Origin: JAUIEH01 sp964483375
Lineage (GTDB): Bacteria > Pseudomonadota > Alphaproteobacteria > Caulobacterales > Maricaulaceae
DNA: 25,535 nucleotides
Assembly: GCA_964483375.1 (NCBI GenBank)
Contig: CAZABJ010000041.1
Span: 1 to 25,535 of the forward strand
Direction of reading: 5' to 3'
Below, in pieces: positions 1 to 7,892 of this stretch (position 1 is the stretch's first letter; every line of letters begins with the position of its first letter). The notes beneath the pieces were generated by a model. It made no database searches. It was not told where the DNA came from and saw only the letters and a program-made list of their open reading frames with translations. The position numbers and the translations under genes were made by a program.

Positions 1-1193
1 CCGACATCACCGAGATCCACGCCCAAGCCGAACAGGCTCATCAGCGGTCCGGGGCGATCCAAGCCTGCATCGCGGAAACCCCGGACGTGCTCGCGGCGGA
101 ATGCCGGGCTGCGCTTGCCGCCGCCGCCCAAGGCGACGACGCGGTCGAGGCGGCCGTTCAAGCCGCTGTCGACGCCTCCGCAGCGGCGCAAACCGCCTGC
201 GCTGGTGGAGACGAAGCGGCCTGCGACAGCGCGCAAGACGCCTATCGCGGCGCGGCGGCCGACGCTGCGCAGGCGGCCGGCGAACGGGCGGTGTCGGAGA
301 CCTGGTTCGCAGGTCTCGCACAGCAGCTTCTGTGGCTCGCCTTCTTTGCGTCCTTTGCGGTGAAGATGCCCATGTGGCCGGTGCACACCTGGTTGCCCGA
401 CGCCCATGTGGAGGCGCCCACCGCGGGGTCGGTCATTCTTGCGGGCATTCTACTGAAACTGGGCGGGTATGGGTTTTTGCGGTTCTCATTGCCGCTGTTC
501 CCCGACGCCAGCGTGTTTTTCGCGCCGCTTGTCTTCGCCCTGTCGGTGATCGCGATCATCTACACCTCATTGGTGGCGTTCCGCCAAGAGGACGTGAAAA
601 AGCTGATCGCCTATTCCTCGGTGGCTCATATGGGCTTTGTGACCATGGGCTTGTTCGCCATGAACGAGGCGGGGGTCCAGGGCGCGATCTTCCAGATGAT
701 CTCCCATGGCGTGATTTCAGGGGCGTTGTTCTTGTGCGTGGGCGTCATCTACGACCGCATGCACACCCGCGAAATCGCCGCCTATGGCGGGCTTGTGAAC
801 CGCATGCCGCTCTATGCGATGATCTTCATGCTGTTCACCATGGGCAATGTGGGCTTGCCGGGAACCTCGGGCTTTATTGGCGAGTTTCTCACCATGGTCG
901 GGGCGTTCCAGGCCGAGATCTGGGTCGCGGTCGGTGCGGCGACAGGGGTGATCTTGTCGGCGGTCTACGCGCTCACGCTCTATCGCAAGGTCGTGTTTGG
1001 CGAGATCACCAATGAAAAGCTGCGCGCAATTGACGACGTCGCGCCGCGCGAAACGCTTCTGTTCGCGCCTTTGGTGGCGGCCACGCTGATTTTGGGGATC
1101 TACCCGTCGTTGATCACCGATTTGACCGAGGCGTCGGTGGGCGCGTTGTTGCAGCAAATCGGCGCGACGTCCGTCGTCGCTGAAGCGGGTTAG
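1..1193 (+). CDS. nuoM: NADH-quinone oxidoreductase subunit M, 3' part, with an Ala-rich insertion (5' end outside window)
   Basis: This is a proton-pumping, antiporter-like membrane subunit of respiratory complex I. The reading frame is open from base 3 to the TAG at 1191-1193, so the gene starts before the window; the GTG at 87 is not the real start. Diagnostic NuoM motifs are FAVKMPMWPVHTWLPDAH (the TM7 lysine is encoded at 363-365), EAPTAGSVILAGILLKLGGY and DVKKLIAYSSVAHMGF, followed by hydrophobic helices up to the C-terminus. Bases 3 to about 302 encode a hydrophilic segment that is 37% alanine, with four cysteines at visible residues 22, 34, 66 and 74. It sits directly before TM7, where E. 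coli NuoM has a loop of about 25 residues. By the known fold of the family that loop faces the periplasm, which is inferred here. nuoN follows after 13 bases and its Shine-Dalgarno overlaps the nuoM stop. The identity is secure; the role of the insertion is unknown. Confidence 0.95.
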   Translation, partial: DITEIHAQAEQAHQRSGAIQACIAETPDVLAAECRAALAAAAQGDDAVEAAVQAAVDASAAAQTACAGGDEAACDSAQDAYRGAAADAAQAAGERAVSETWFAGLAQQLLWLAFFASFAVKMPMWPVHTWLPDAHVEAPTAGSVILAGILLKLGGYGFLRFSLPLFPDASVFFAPLVFALSVIAIIYTSLVAFRQEDVKKLIAYSSVAHMGFVTMGLFAMNEAGVQGAIFQMISHGVISGALFLCVGVIYDRMHTREIAAYGGLVNRMPLYAMIFMLFTMGNVGLPGTSGFIGEFLTMVGAFQAEIWVAVGAATGVILSAVYALTLYRKVVFGEITNEKLRAIDDVAPRETLLFAPLVAATLILGIYPSLITDLTEASVGALLQQIGATSVVAEAG

Positions 1194-1206
1194 GAGCATA
1201 CGCCGG

Positions 1207-2712
1207 ATGACCGCGGAGACCCTTCTCGCTTATCTGCACGTGGCCGCGCCGGAGGTTCTGCTCGCCGTCGGGGCCCTGGCGCTATTGATGATCGGCGTAT
1301 TCGCCGCGGATCGGCGGCCGGGCTTCATCACCTTGTTGGCCATCGGCCTTATCGGCGCGGCGGGCGCGGCGGCGGCGCTTGTCACGCCAGGCGCAGAGGT
1401 GTTGGCGGGCGTCGCAGACGCGGCGGTTCGCGCGCGCATCGAGGCCGGACAGGCCTTTGGCGGCGCGCTCGTCAACGATGCCTGGGCGATTTTCGCCAAA
1501 GTCGCGATCGCGGCGTCGGCCGTGACGGCGCTTGTCATGTCGGGCCGGTATATGCGCGAGGAACGGCTCGCGCGCTTTGAGTATCCCGTGCTCATGACCC
1601 TGTCGGTTTTGGGCATGATGATCATGGTGTCGGCGAATGATTTGCTGACCCTCTATATCGGGCTCGAACTGCAAAGCTTGCCGCTTTACGTGCTGGCGGC
1701 GTTCAATCGGGACTCGCTTCGCGCTTCTGAAGCGGGCTTGAAGTATTTCGTGCTTGGCGCGCTGTCCTCAGGCCTTCTGCTTTACGGCGCCTCCCTCATC
1801 TACGGTTTCTCCGGCCACACGGGGTTCGACGATATCGCCCAAGTCGTTATGACGGGTGAGAACCCGAATTACGGCGTCATTGTCGGGCTCGTGTTCCTGA
1901 TTTGCGGGCTCGCGTTCAAAGTCTCCGCCGCCCCATTCCATATGTGGACGCCTGACGTCTATGAAGGCGCGCCGACCCCTGTGACGGCGTTCTTCGCCGC
2001 AGCGCCGAAAATCGCGGCCATGGCGTTGTTCGCGCGCGCCGTGGTGACGCCGTTCCCCGAACTCGTGCCGCAATGGACCCAGGTCGTCGTGGCGTTGGCG
2101 GCGCTTTCTATGGCGGTGGGGTCTTTCGGCGCGCTGGTGCAGCGAAACGTGAAGCGGCTGATGGCGTACTCATCCATCGCCAATATGGGCTTTGCTTTGG
2201 TGGCGCTGTCGGCGGGCACCCAGGAGGGCGTGCGCTCGCTGATGCTCTACATGGTGATTTACGTCATCACCGTGATCGGGGTGTTCGCCTGCATTCTGTC
2301 CATGCGGCGGCGGGATGGGATGGTGGAGCGCATCGACGATCTGGCGGGGTTGTCGCGCACCCATACGGGACTTGCGGTGGCGCTGACGGCATTGTTGTTT
2401 TCGCTGGCTGGCATCCCGCCGCTTGCGGGGTTCTTCGGCAAGTTCTTCGCCTTCAAGGCGGCGGTGGATGCGGGGCTGTGGCCGCTGGTGGTGTTCGCCG
2501 CGGTGATGAGCGTGGTGTCGGCGTTCTACTATCTCCGGCTTATCAAGCTGATGTGGTTTGATCGGGCGGAAGAACCTTTGTCTCGGGCGCCGCGTGAGCT
2601 TTCTCTGATCGCCGGTGCGAGCGCCATTTTGGTTTTCCCTGTCTTGATCGCGCCGGGCGTGGCCCCGTTCGGAATAGCGCTTGTGCAGAACGCCGCCGCC
2701 GCGCTTTTCTAA
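1207..2712 (+). CDS. nuoN: NADH-quinone oxidoreductase subunit N
   Basis: NuoN is the third antiporter-like proton-pumping subunit of complex I in the inner membrane. The 501-residue length is close to the usual 480-500 and gives about 14 hydrophobic segments. Visible family motifs are LTLYIGLELQSLPLYVLAAF (TM5 region with the conserved Glu), AFKVSAAPFHMWTPDVYEGAP (TM7, Lys238), NVKRLMAYSSIANMGFALVA and LAGIPPLAGFFGKFFAF. The ATG at 1207 is preceded by an AGGAG at 1192-1196 that overlaps the nuoM stop. NuoN is normally the last gene of the alphaproteobacterial nuo operon, as it is here. birA begins only 4 bases after the stop, so the metabolic genes downstream are probably co-transcribed with the nuo tail. 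No frameshift or unusual insertion is visible. Confidence 0.97.
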   Translation: MTAETLLAYLHVAAPEVLLAVGALALLMIGVFAADRRPGFITLLAIGLIGAAGAAAALVTPGAEVLAGVADAAVRARIEAGQAFGGALVNDAWAIFAKVAIAASAVTALVMSGRYMREERLARFEYPVLMTLSVLGMMIMVSANDLLTLYIGLELQSLPLYVLAAFNRDSLRASEAGLKYFVLGALSSGLLLYGASLIYGFSGHTGFDDIAQVVMTGENPNYGVIVGLVFLICGLAFKVSAAPFHMWTPDVYEGAPTPVTAFFAAAPKIAAMALFARAVVTPFPELVPQWTQVVVALAALSMAVGSFGALVQRNVKRLMAYSSIANMGFALVALSAGTQEGVRSLMLYMVIYVITVIGVFACILSMRRRDGMVERIDDLAGLSRTHTGLAVALTALLFSLAGIPPLAGFFGKFFAFKAAVDAGLWPLVVFAAVMSVVSAFYYLRLIKLMWFDRAEEPLSRAPRELSLIAGASAILVFPVLIAPGVAPFGIALVQNAAAALF

Positions 2713-2716
2713 ACGA

Positions 2717-3463
2717 ATGCGCCAATCCCCCCGTCTGATCTCCCTCGACCAGGTCGACAGCACCAATGACGAAGTAAGGCGCCGCCGGGCGGCGGGCGAG
2801 CCTGCGCCGTTTTGGGTGCGCGCGGCGCGTCAATCCGCCGGCAGAGGCCGTCGCGGCCGCGCCTGGGTGAGCGAGCCCGGCAATCTCTACGCCAGCGGTC
2901 TGTATGAGCTTGCCGCACCGACCGGAGAAATCGCCCAACTCACCTTTGCAGCGGCGCTCGCCGCGGCGGAGGTCGCCCAAGCCTCCGCCCCCGGAGCCGC
3001 GGTGCGGTTGAAATGGCCCAATGACGTGTTGGTCGAGGGGCGGAAGGCGGCGGGGGTGCTTTTGGAATCCCGGTCCTTGGCGCGCGGCGCTGAGCTTGTG
3101 GTCGGCGTCGGCGTCAATCTCCAAAGCGCGCCCGATGACGTTGAACGCCCTGCGGTGGCCCTGGCCGATATCGCCGGGGCTGCGCCGCTGAGCCCGGAGG
3201 TCGCCGCGGACTGGTTGGTGGACTCGTTTGAGCGGTGGCGATGGATTTGGGCGGGCGACGGTTTTGCTGAGATCCGCGACGCTTGGCTGGCGCGCGCGAC
3301 AGGGCTTGGAGACCGCGTCACGGCGCGTTTGGCGGAACACGACATTGTCGGAACGTTCGTCGACTTGGACGAGGACGGCGCGTTGGTTCTGGAAACCGCC
3401 GCAGGCTTGCGTCGGGTGCGGGCGGGTGAAGTGTTTTTCGGCGAGAAGGGCGCGATGAGCTGA
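2717..3463 (+). CDS. birA: Biotin--[acetyl-CoA-carboxylase] ligase (single-domain)
   Basis: This cytosolic enzyme makes biotinyl-AMP from biotin and ATP and transfers biotin to the lysine of carboxyl-carrier proteins such as AccB. The 248-residue protein has the biotin-protein-ligase core: DSTNDE near the N-terminus, GRGRRGRAW (residues 42-50, adenylate-binding loop), LKWPNDVLV with Lys99, and KAAGVLLES with Lys110. A short C-terminal SH3-like part follows. The N-terminal winged helix of E. coli BirA is absent, so this is a class I ligase not expected to bind DNA as a biotin repressor. I place the start at the ATG at 2717. A TTG 36 bases upstream is in frame but lies inside nuoN and would only add a non-conserved tail. 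The stop overlaps the coaX start (TGATG), which suggests translational coupling. Confidence 0.93.
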   Translation: MRQSPRLISLDQVDSTNDEVRRRRAAGEPAPFWVRAARQSAGRGRRGRAWVSEPGNLYASGLYELAAPTGEIAQLTFAAALAAAEVAQASAPGAAVRLKWPNDVLVEGRKAAGVLLESRSLARGAELVVGVGVNLQSAPDDVERPAVALADIAGAAPLSPEVAADWLVDSFERWRWIWAGDGFAEIRDAWLARATGLGDRVTARLAEHDIVGTFVDLDEDGALVLETAAGLRRVRAGEVFFGEKGAMS

Positions 3464-4239
3464 TGCTTCTCACCGTGGACGTAGGCAACACCAACACGAA
3501 ATTCGCGCTGTTTGACGGCGCGGATTGGCGCGGGGTCTGGCGCGCGTCGACAGATGCGGCGCGGACGGCGGACGAATACGCGCCCTGGCTCTCCCAGCTG
3601 ATGGGGCTTCAAGGCGCAGCCCTGGGCGAGGTGAGCGCGTGCATCATCTCCACCGTCGTGCCTCAAGCGATGTTCAATCTGCGCAATCTTTCCCGCCGCT
3701 ATTTCGGCGTAGAGCCGTTGGTGGTCGGTTCTGAGGACGTGGCGCTCGGCATAGAATTGCGCATCGACAATCCGCGCGAAGCGGGGGCGGATCGCTTGGT
3801 CGGCGCGGTGGGCGCGCACAGCCTTTATGGCGGGCCGGCGATCATCATCGATTCCGGGACCGCCACGACATTCGACGTCATCGCCGCGGATGGCGGGTTG
3901 GAGGGCGTCATCATCGCCCCCGGCATCAATCTGTCGCTACAAGCGCTTCACCGGGCCGCAGCCCAGCTGCCGCGCATCGCCATAGAGCGCCCGCCCCAGA
4001 CGCTGGGTAAGAACACCGTGCACGCCATGCAGTCAGGCATCTTCTGGGGCTACGTCGATTTGATCGACGGGCTCGTCGACCGCTTGAGGGCGGAGTTGGG
4101 GGAGGCGATCGCTGTCATCGCCACGGGCGGGGTCGCGTCATTGTTCGAGGGGGCCTCGCGCACCATCACGATCTTCGACGCTGATCTCACCCAAACCGGT
4201 TTGTTGGAGATTTATCGCCGAAACGGCGGCGTTCTATGA
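3463..4239 (+). CDS. coaX: Type III pantothenate kinase
   Basis: CoaX phosphorylates pantothenate to 4'-phosphopantothenate, the first committed step of CoA synthesis, in the cytosol. At 258 residues it has the family's usual length and the ASKHA-fold signatures: TVDVGNTNTKFALFDG at the N-terminus (Asp6, phosphate loop), EAGADRLVGAVGAH with Asp110 (the likely catalytic Asp), and DSGTATTFDVI at residues 130-140 (second phosphate loop). Type III kinases typically need a monovalent cation and resist CoA feedback; this is family knowledge. The start ATG shares its first base with the birA stop, and its own stop overlaps the rnj start (ATGA). birA, coaX and rnj are therefore read as one coupled unit, an arrangement common in Alphaproteobacteria. 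Confidence 0.95.
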   Translation: MLLTVDVGNTNTKFALFDGADWRGVWRASTDAARTADEYAPWLSQLMGLQGAALGEVSACIISTVVPQAMFNLRNLSRRYFGVEPLVVGSEDVALGIELRIDNPREAGADRLVGAVGAHSLYGGPAIIIDSGTATTFDVIAADGGLEGVIIAPGINLSLQALHRAAAQLPRIAIERPPQTLGKNTVHAMQSGIFWGYVDLIDGLVDRLRAELGEAIAVIATGGVASLFEGASRTITIFDADLTQTGLLEIYRRNGGVL

Positions 4240-5918
4240 GCGCGGGCCGCGGAGAAGCCGGCGAGCTTCTGTTCGTCCCGCTCGGCGGCGCGGGCGAAAT
4301 CGGCATGAACCTGAATGTTTACGGCTACGGCCCGCCGCATGCGCGCAAATGGGTGATCCTCGATTGCGGGGTCACCTTTGGCGACGCCTCCACCCCCGGG
4401 GTGGACATCATCACGCCTGACCCCCAGTTCATCGCCGAGCGCGCCGAGGATTTGGTCGGCATCGTGCTGACGCACGCCCATGAAGACCATATGGGCGCGG
4501 TGGCCCATCTGTGGCCGCAACTCCGCGCGCCGATTTACGCCACGCCCTTCACGGCATGGCTGGTGCGCGACCGGCTGGGCGAGGCGGGGCTTGAGGGCGA
4601 GGCGCCCGTCCACGAGATCCCGCTGGATGCGCGGCTGACGCTTGGTCCCTTCGACCTGCAGCTCATCACCATCACGCACTCCATCCCAGAACCGAACGGC
4701 GTGGTTATCCGCACCCCGGCGGGCCTGGTCCTGCATACCGGCGATTGGAAAATCGATCCCAACCCCCTCATCGGCCGTCCCACCGACATCGAGGCGATCC
4801 AGGCGGTGGCGGAGGAGGGCGTCACCGCGATGGTGTGCGATTCCACCAATGCGATGACGCCGGGAGAAGCGGGGTCGGAGGCGGATGTCCGGACCGAGCT
4901 CGTCAATCTGGTCGGCGAGCTTCACGGCAAGGTGGCCGTGGCGGCCTTTGCGTCCAACGTTGCGCGGCTGGAAACCGCTATGCTGGCGGCCGAAGCGAAT
5001 GACCGCCGGGTCTGCCTGGTCGGTCGTTCCATGCATCGCATGGTCGCTGCGGCGCGGCATGTGGGCTTGTTGCAGGGGGCGGGAAACTTCGTCGATGAGG
5101 AAGAGGCGGGGTACTTTCCCCCGGACAAAATCCTCTATCTGTGCACCGGCAGCCAGGGCGAACCGCGCGCCGCGCTCTCACGCATCGCATCGGGTTCCCA
5201 TCGGCACGTCTCTCTTGGCCGGGGGGACACGGTCTTGTTCTCGAGCCGCGTCATCCCCGGCAATGAGATCGCCATCAACACTTTGCAAAACCAGCTCGTC
5301 GACCGCGGGGTGCGTCTCATCACCTCCAACGACCGTCCCATCCACGTGTCCGGCCACCCTTGCCGCGACGAGTTGCGGGCGATGTACCAATGGGCGCGAC
5401 CGCAGATAGCGGTGCCGGTGCACGGCGAGCGTCGCCATCTCAACGCCCATGCCGAGCTAGCGCGGTCGCTGCAGATCCCCGAGGTCCTAGCCCCGCGCAA
5501 TGGCGACGTCATTCGGTTGGCCCCGGGGCCGGCGGCGGTGATCGATGAAGCCCCGTCGGGGCGGCTGCATCTCGACGGCGGGATGTTGACCCCGGCGGAG
5601 GCGACGACGCTGCGGGACCGCAAGCGCATCGCTTATAATGGCGCGGTCACCATCGCGATGACCTTGGATGCGCGCGGCCGCATCGTGGCGGGACCCGAGG
5701 CCCGCGCGCGCGGGATACCCGAAGAGGAAGACTACGACGCGCAGGCGTTTTTGACGGATGTGGCCGATGAGGCGAGCGACGCCTTAGCCGCCTTGCCTCG
5801 GGGGAAACGCGATGAGGAAGCCGCGATTGAAAAGGCTGTCGTTCGCGCAGTGAAAGGGCTGGCGACAGAGGTCTATCACAAGCGCCCGCTGGTCGATGTC
5901 ATCATCTTACGCGTGTGA
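4236..5918 (+). CDS. rnj: Ribonuclease J
   Basis: RNase J is a metallo-beta-lactamase/beta-CASP nuclease with 5'-3' exonuclease and endonuclease activity, used in rRNA maturation and mRNA decay in Alphaproteobacteria. The 560-residue product shows the metal-binding motif HAHEDH at residues 80-85, a further His at 148 (ITHSIPEPNG), HTGDWKID at 167-174 with Asp170, and the beta-CASP motif GHPCRDEL followed by VPVHGERRHLNAHAELA. A C-terminal domain of about 110 residues completes it. The ATG at 4236 overlaps the coaX stop. Length and motifs match bacterial RNase J rather than RNase Z or CPSF-type proteins. The catalytic residues look intact, so an active enzyme is expected. Confidence 0.95.
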   Translation: MSAGRGEAGELLFVPLGGAGEIGMNLNVYGYGPPHARKWVILDCGVTFGDASTPGVDIITPDPQFIAERAEDLVGIVLTHAHEDHMGAVAHLWPQLRAPIYATPFTAWLVRDRLGEAGLEGEAPVHEIPLDARLTLGPFDLQLITITHSIPEPNGVVIRTPAGLVLHTGDWKIDPNPLIGRPTDIEAIQAVAEEGVTAMVCDSTNAMTPGEAGSEADVRTELVNLVGELHGKVAVAAFASNVARLETAMLAAEANDRRVCLVGRSMHRMVAAARHVGLLQGAGNFVDEEEAGYFPPDKILYLCTGSQGEPRAALSRIASGSHRHVSLGRGDTVLFSSRVIPGNEIAINTLQNQLVDRGVRLITSNDRPIHVSGHPCRDELRAMYQWARPQIAVPVHGERRHLNAHAELARSLQIPEVLAPRNGDVIRLAPGPAAVIDEAPSGRLHLDGGMLTPAEATTLRDRKRIAYNGAVTIAMTLDARGRIVAGPEARARGIPEEEDYDAQAFLTDVADEASDALAALPRGKRDEEAAIEKAVVRAVKGLATEVYHKRPLVDVIILRV

Positions 5919-5933
5919 TTTGAGGAGAGGTCG

Positions 5934-6344
5934 ATGATCGGACGGCTCAACCATGTGGGCGTGGCGACGCCCAATTTGAAAGAGGCGGTGGAGACCTACC
6001 GCAAGTTCTTCGGCGCCAGGGTGATTTCCGACGTTATCGAATTGCCTGAGCGCGGCGTGCGGGTTCAATTCGTCGACACGCCCAACAGCCAAGTGGAGCT
6101 GTTGGAGCCGATGGGGGAAAACTCGCCCATCGCCGCCTTCCTGGAGCGCAATCCGAAGGGGGGACAGCATCATTTGTGCTTTGAAGTGCCTGACATCCAC
6201 GAGGCCCGCGCCGAGATGGAGACGAAGGGCGCTCAGGTGGTCGCGGGACCGTATGTGGGCGCCCATGGCACGCCGGTGATCTTCGTGCATCCCAAAGACT
6301 TCCAGGGCGTTCTGATCGAGCTTATGGAAACGCCGCACCACTAA
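5934..6344 (+). CDS. mce: Methylmalonyl-CoA epimerase
   Basis: This cytosolic enzyme interconverts the (S) and (R) forms of methylmalonyl-CoA, linking propionyl-CoA carboxylation to methylmalonyl-CoA mutase. The 136-residue VOC-fold protein begins with RLNHVGVATPNLKEAVETY (metal-ligand His7). It continues with VQFVDTPNSQVELLEP, GGQHHLCFEVPDI (His79/His80) and VIFVHPKDFQGVLIELME (Glu129), the usual epimerase pattern. A strong GAGGAG lies 6-11 bases before the ATG, and the gene is 15 bases after rnj. The rnj-mce pair is common in Alphaproteobacteria. A glyoxalase or another VOC enzyme is less likely given the full-length match to the epimerase pattern. Confidence 0.93.
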   Translation: MIGRLNHVGVATPNLKEAVETYRKFFGARVISDVIELPERGVRVQFVDTPNSQVELLEPMGENSPIAAFLERNPKGGQHHLCFEVPDIHEARAEMETKGAQVVAGPYVGAHGTPVIFVHPKDFQGVLIELMETPHH

Positions 6345-6354
6345 GGGGGCGGAG

Positions 6355-7245
6355 ATGGACGACCAGGCTTTGTGCGGCGACGGGGAGGTGATCCTGCGCC
6401 GGCTTTACGCGCCCGCCCCCGACAGCGTGTCGTTCAAAAAACTGCGTAAGCGAATTGTCCGCCAAACCGCGGAGGTCATCGAACGCTTCGGCCTGGTCAT
6501 GCCGGGCGAAGGCGGCCGGCCGCCGCGATGGCTGGTATGCCTGTCGGGCGGGAAGGACAGCTACACGCTCCTGGCCACACTGTTGGAATTAAAGGCGCAA
6601 GGCGCGCTCGCCGCGGACTTGTTGGCCTGTAATCTCGATCAAGGCCAACCGGGCTTTCCCAAAGACGTCTTGCCAGCGTACTTGGCGCAATTGGGCGTGC
6701 CGCATCGGATCGAACGCCGCGATACGTACGCCATCGTGACCGACAAAGTCCCCGCCGGCGCAACCTATTGCGCGCTGTGTTCTCGACTAAGACGCGGCCA
6801 CCTCTATCGGATCGCGCGTGAAGAGCGGTGTGACGCCGTCGTATTGGGACATCACCGGGATGACGCTCTGGAGACGTTTTTCCTCAATCTGTTCCATGGC
6901 GGCCGGCTCGCCGCCATGCCTCCCAAGCTCCTTAATGATGACGGCGACCTGCTGGTCTTACGCCCGCTCTTATTTTCCGCGGAGGCGGATATCGCCAAAT
7001 TCGCTGCGGATATGCGGTTTCCGATCATTCCGTGCGATTTGTGCGGGTCTCAGGACGGGCTCCAGCGCCAGGCGATCAAAGCGATGCTGGATGACTGGGA
7101 GCGCAGGGCGCCGGGGCGGCGGGAAACGATGTTCCGCGCGCTCATGTCGCTGCGCCCTTCGCATTTGGCCGATGCGGACGCGTTCGACTTCGCGGGACTG
7201 CAAACCATCTTGACCCAAAGCGCCGAGGCGGAGGAGCAAGCATGA
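6355..7245 (+). CDS. ttcA: tRNA 2-thiocytidine(32) synthetase, TtcA-type
   Basis: TtcA is an Fe-S-dependent ATP pyrophosphatase that replaces the C2 oxygen of tRNA cytidine-32 with sulfur. The 296-residue product has the PP-loop SGGKDS at residues 64-69, CALCSRLRRG (Cys139 and Cys142), VVLGHHRDDALETFFLNLFHG, and FPIIPCDLCGSQ (Cys227 and Cys230). By family knowledge three such cysteines hold the [4Fe-4S] cluster. The ending, with PGRRETMFRAL and PSHLADADAFDF, is also TtcA-like. TilS is unlikely because it lacks these cysteine motifs. The ATG is 10 bases after mce, and the stop overlaps the next start (ATGA). A tRNA-modifying gene between mce and the DUF1467 gene departs from the neighbour order I would expect. 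Confidence 0.9.
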   Translation: MDDQALCGDGEVILRRLYAPAPDSVSFKKLRKRIVRQTAEVIERFGLVMPGEGGRPPRWLVCLSGGKDSYTLLATLLELKAQGALAADLLACNLDQGQPGFPKDVLPAYLAQLGVPHRIERRDTYAIVTDKVPAGATYCALCSRLRRGHLYRIAREERCDAVVLGHHRDDALETFFLNLFHGGRLAAMPPKLLNDDGDLLVLRPLLFSAEADIAKFAADMRFPIIPCDLCGSQDGLQRQAIKAMLDDWERRAPGRRETMFRALMSLRPSHLADADAFDFAGLQTILTQSAEAEEQA

Positions 7246-7511
7246 ACTTCATTTCAGCGGTCCTCATTTATGTGCTCTTGTGGTGGATGGCGTTTTTTGT
7301 CGTCCTGCCGATTGGCGTGCGCAGTCAGGCGGAGAGCGAGGACGTCTCGCCCGGCACCGAGCCCGGGGCGCCCGTCAATCCGGAACTCGGCCGCAAGCTG
7401 CTTCTCGCCACCGCCATTTCGGGCGTGCTGTTCGCATTGGTCGCCGGGCTGATTCTCTTCGGGCCGTTTTCTCTCGACGCCATTTGGGGTTCTGACCCGC
7501 TTGGAGGCTGA
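7242..7511 (+). CDS. DUF1467 family membrane protein
   Basis: This is a small protein of 89 residues with two predicted membrane helices, at about residues 4-24 (FISAVLIYVLLWWMAFFVVL) and 52-75. They are joined by a polar loop rich in Glu, Pro and Gly; the sequence PIGVRSQAE follows the first helix. This matches the DUF1467 family, which in Alphaproteobacteria is usually found between mce and proS, as here. Its function is unknown and I assign none. The ATG overlaps the ttcA stop by four bases, so it is probably translated from the same mRNA. The C-terminus (LGG) ends about 35 bases before the predicted promoter of the padR gene. Confidence 0.85.
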   Translation: MNFISAVLIYVLLWWMAFFVVLPIGVRSQAESEDVSPGTEPGAPVNPELGRKLLLATAISGVLFALVAGLILFGPFSLDAIWGSDPLGG

Positions 7512-7544
7512 CGGCGGGTAAGCGCCTGCCGCGCGGCGCACCCG

Positions 7545-7574
7545 CTTGACCAATAAGTCTACATATGTAGATAT
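7545..7574 (+). promoter_or_regulatory. Predicted promoter of the padR cassette
   Basis: CTTGACC at 7545-7551 resembles the alphaproteobacterial -35 consensus. AGATAT at 7569-7574 is a plausible -10 with a 17-base spacer. Transcription would begin close to base 7581, at or next to the padR ATG. Assigned by eye from consensus only. Confidence 0.45.
7558..7571. promoter_or_regulatory. Perfect 14-bp palindrome, candidate PadR operator
   Basis: TCTACATATGTAGA is identical to its own reverse complement. It lies between the predicted -35 and -10 elements and overlaps the latter by three bases. AT-rich palindromes of this kind, with ACAT/ATGT halves, are typical binding sites of PadR-family repressors, and the regulator gene starts 9 bases downstream. 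Autorepression of the three-gene cassette is the likely role, inferred from position. Confidence 0.6.
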
Positions 7575-7580
7575 GAGGAC

Positions 7581-7892
7581 ATGAAGAACCCGCGAAGCCC
7601 TTCCGCCTCCACCCGCCGGGTGTTGGGCGTCTTTCTCAGCCAGCCCCAAGCGTGGCTGTACGGCTACCCGCTGACCAAAGCGACCGGCGTGAAATCGGGG
7701 ACGCTCTATCCCTTGCTCAAGCGGCTGCAGGAGCAGGGGTTGCTCGAAGCCGAGTGGCGACCGTCGCCGCAAGCGGGCCGACCGCCGCGTCACGCTTACC
7801 GTCTCACGGCTCAAGGGCGCGCTTTTGCGGAGACCTGGGCGACGGCGGCCGCTCCCGCCGCGTCTCCTTCGGCGAGGGAGGCTGAAGCGTGA
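7581..7892 (+). CDS. Short PadR-family transcriptional regulator
   Basis: A 103-residue winged-helix protein. The recognisable PadR core is YGYPLTKATGVKSGTLYPLLKRL (helices 2-3), then a helix-turn into EQGLLEAEW and the wing GRPPRHAYRLTAQG. The long C-terminal dimerisation domain of the larger PadR subfamily is missing, so this is the short subfamily. An Ala/Ser-rich tail ends the protein. The ATG at 7581 has GAGGA only one base upstream, too close for a normal Shine-Dalgarno, and the predicted transcription start falls near this ATG, so leaderless translation is possible. The stop overlaps the next start (TGATG). PadR regulators commonly repress adjacent membrane-protein genes, which fits. 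The ligand or inducing signal is unknown. Confidence 0.88.
   Translation: MKNPRSPSASTRRVLGVFLSQPQAWLYGYPLTKATGVKSGTLYPLLKRLQEQGLLEAEWRPSPQAGRPPRHAYRLTAQGRAFAETWATAAAPAASPSAREAEA

Noticed and set aside
87..89. GTG as the start of a separate gene in the nuoM frame
   Set aside because: The frame is open to base 3 and the segment leads straight into NuoM TM7, so the gene begins outside the window.
2681..2716. Earlier birA start (TTG)
   Set aside because: It lies inside nuoN and adds a non-conserved tail; the ATG at 2717 directly precedes the conserved region.
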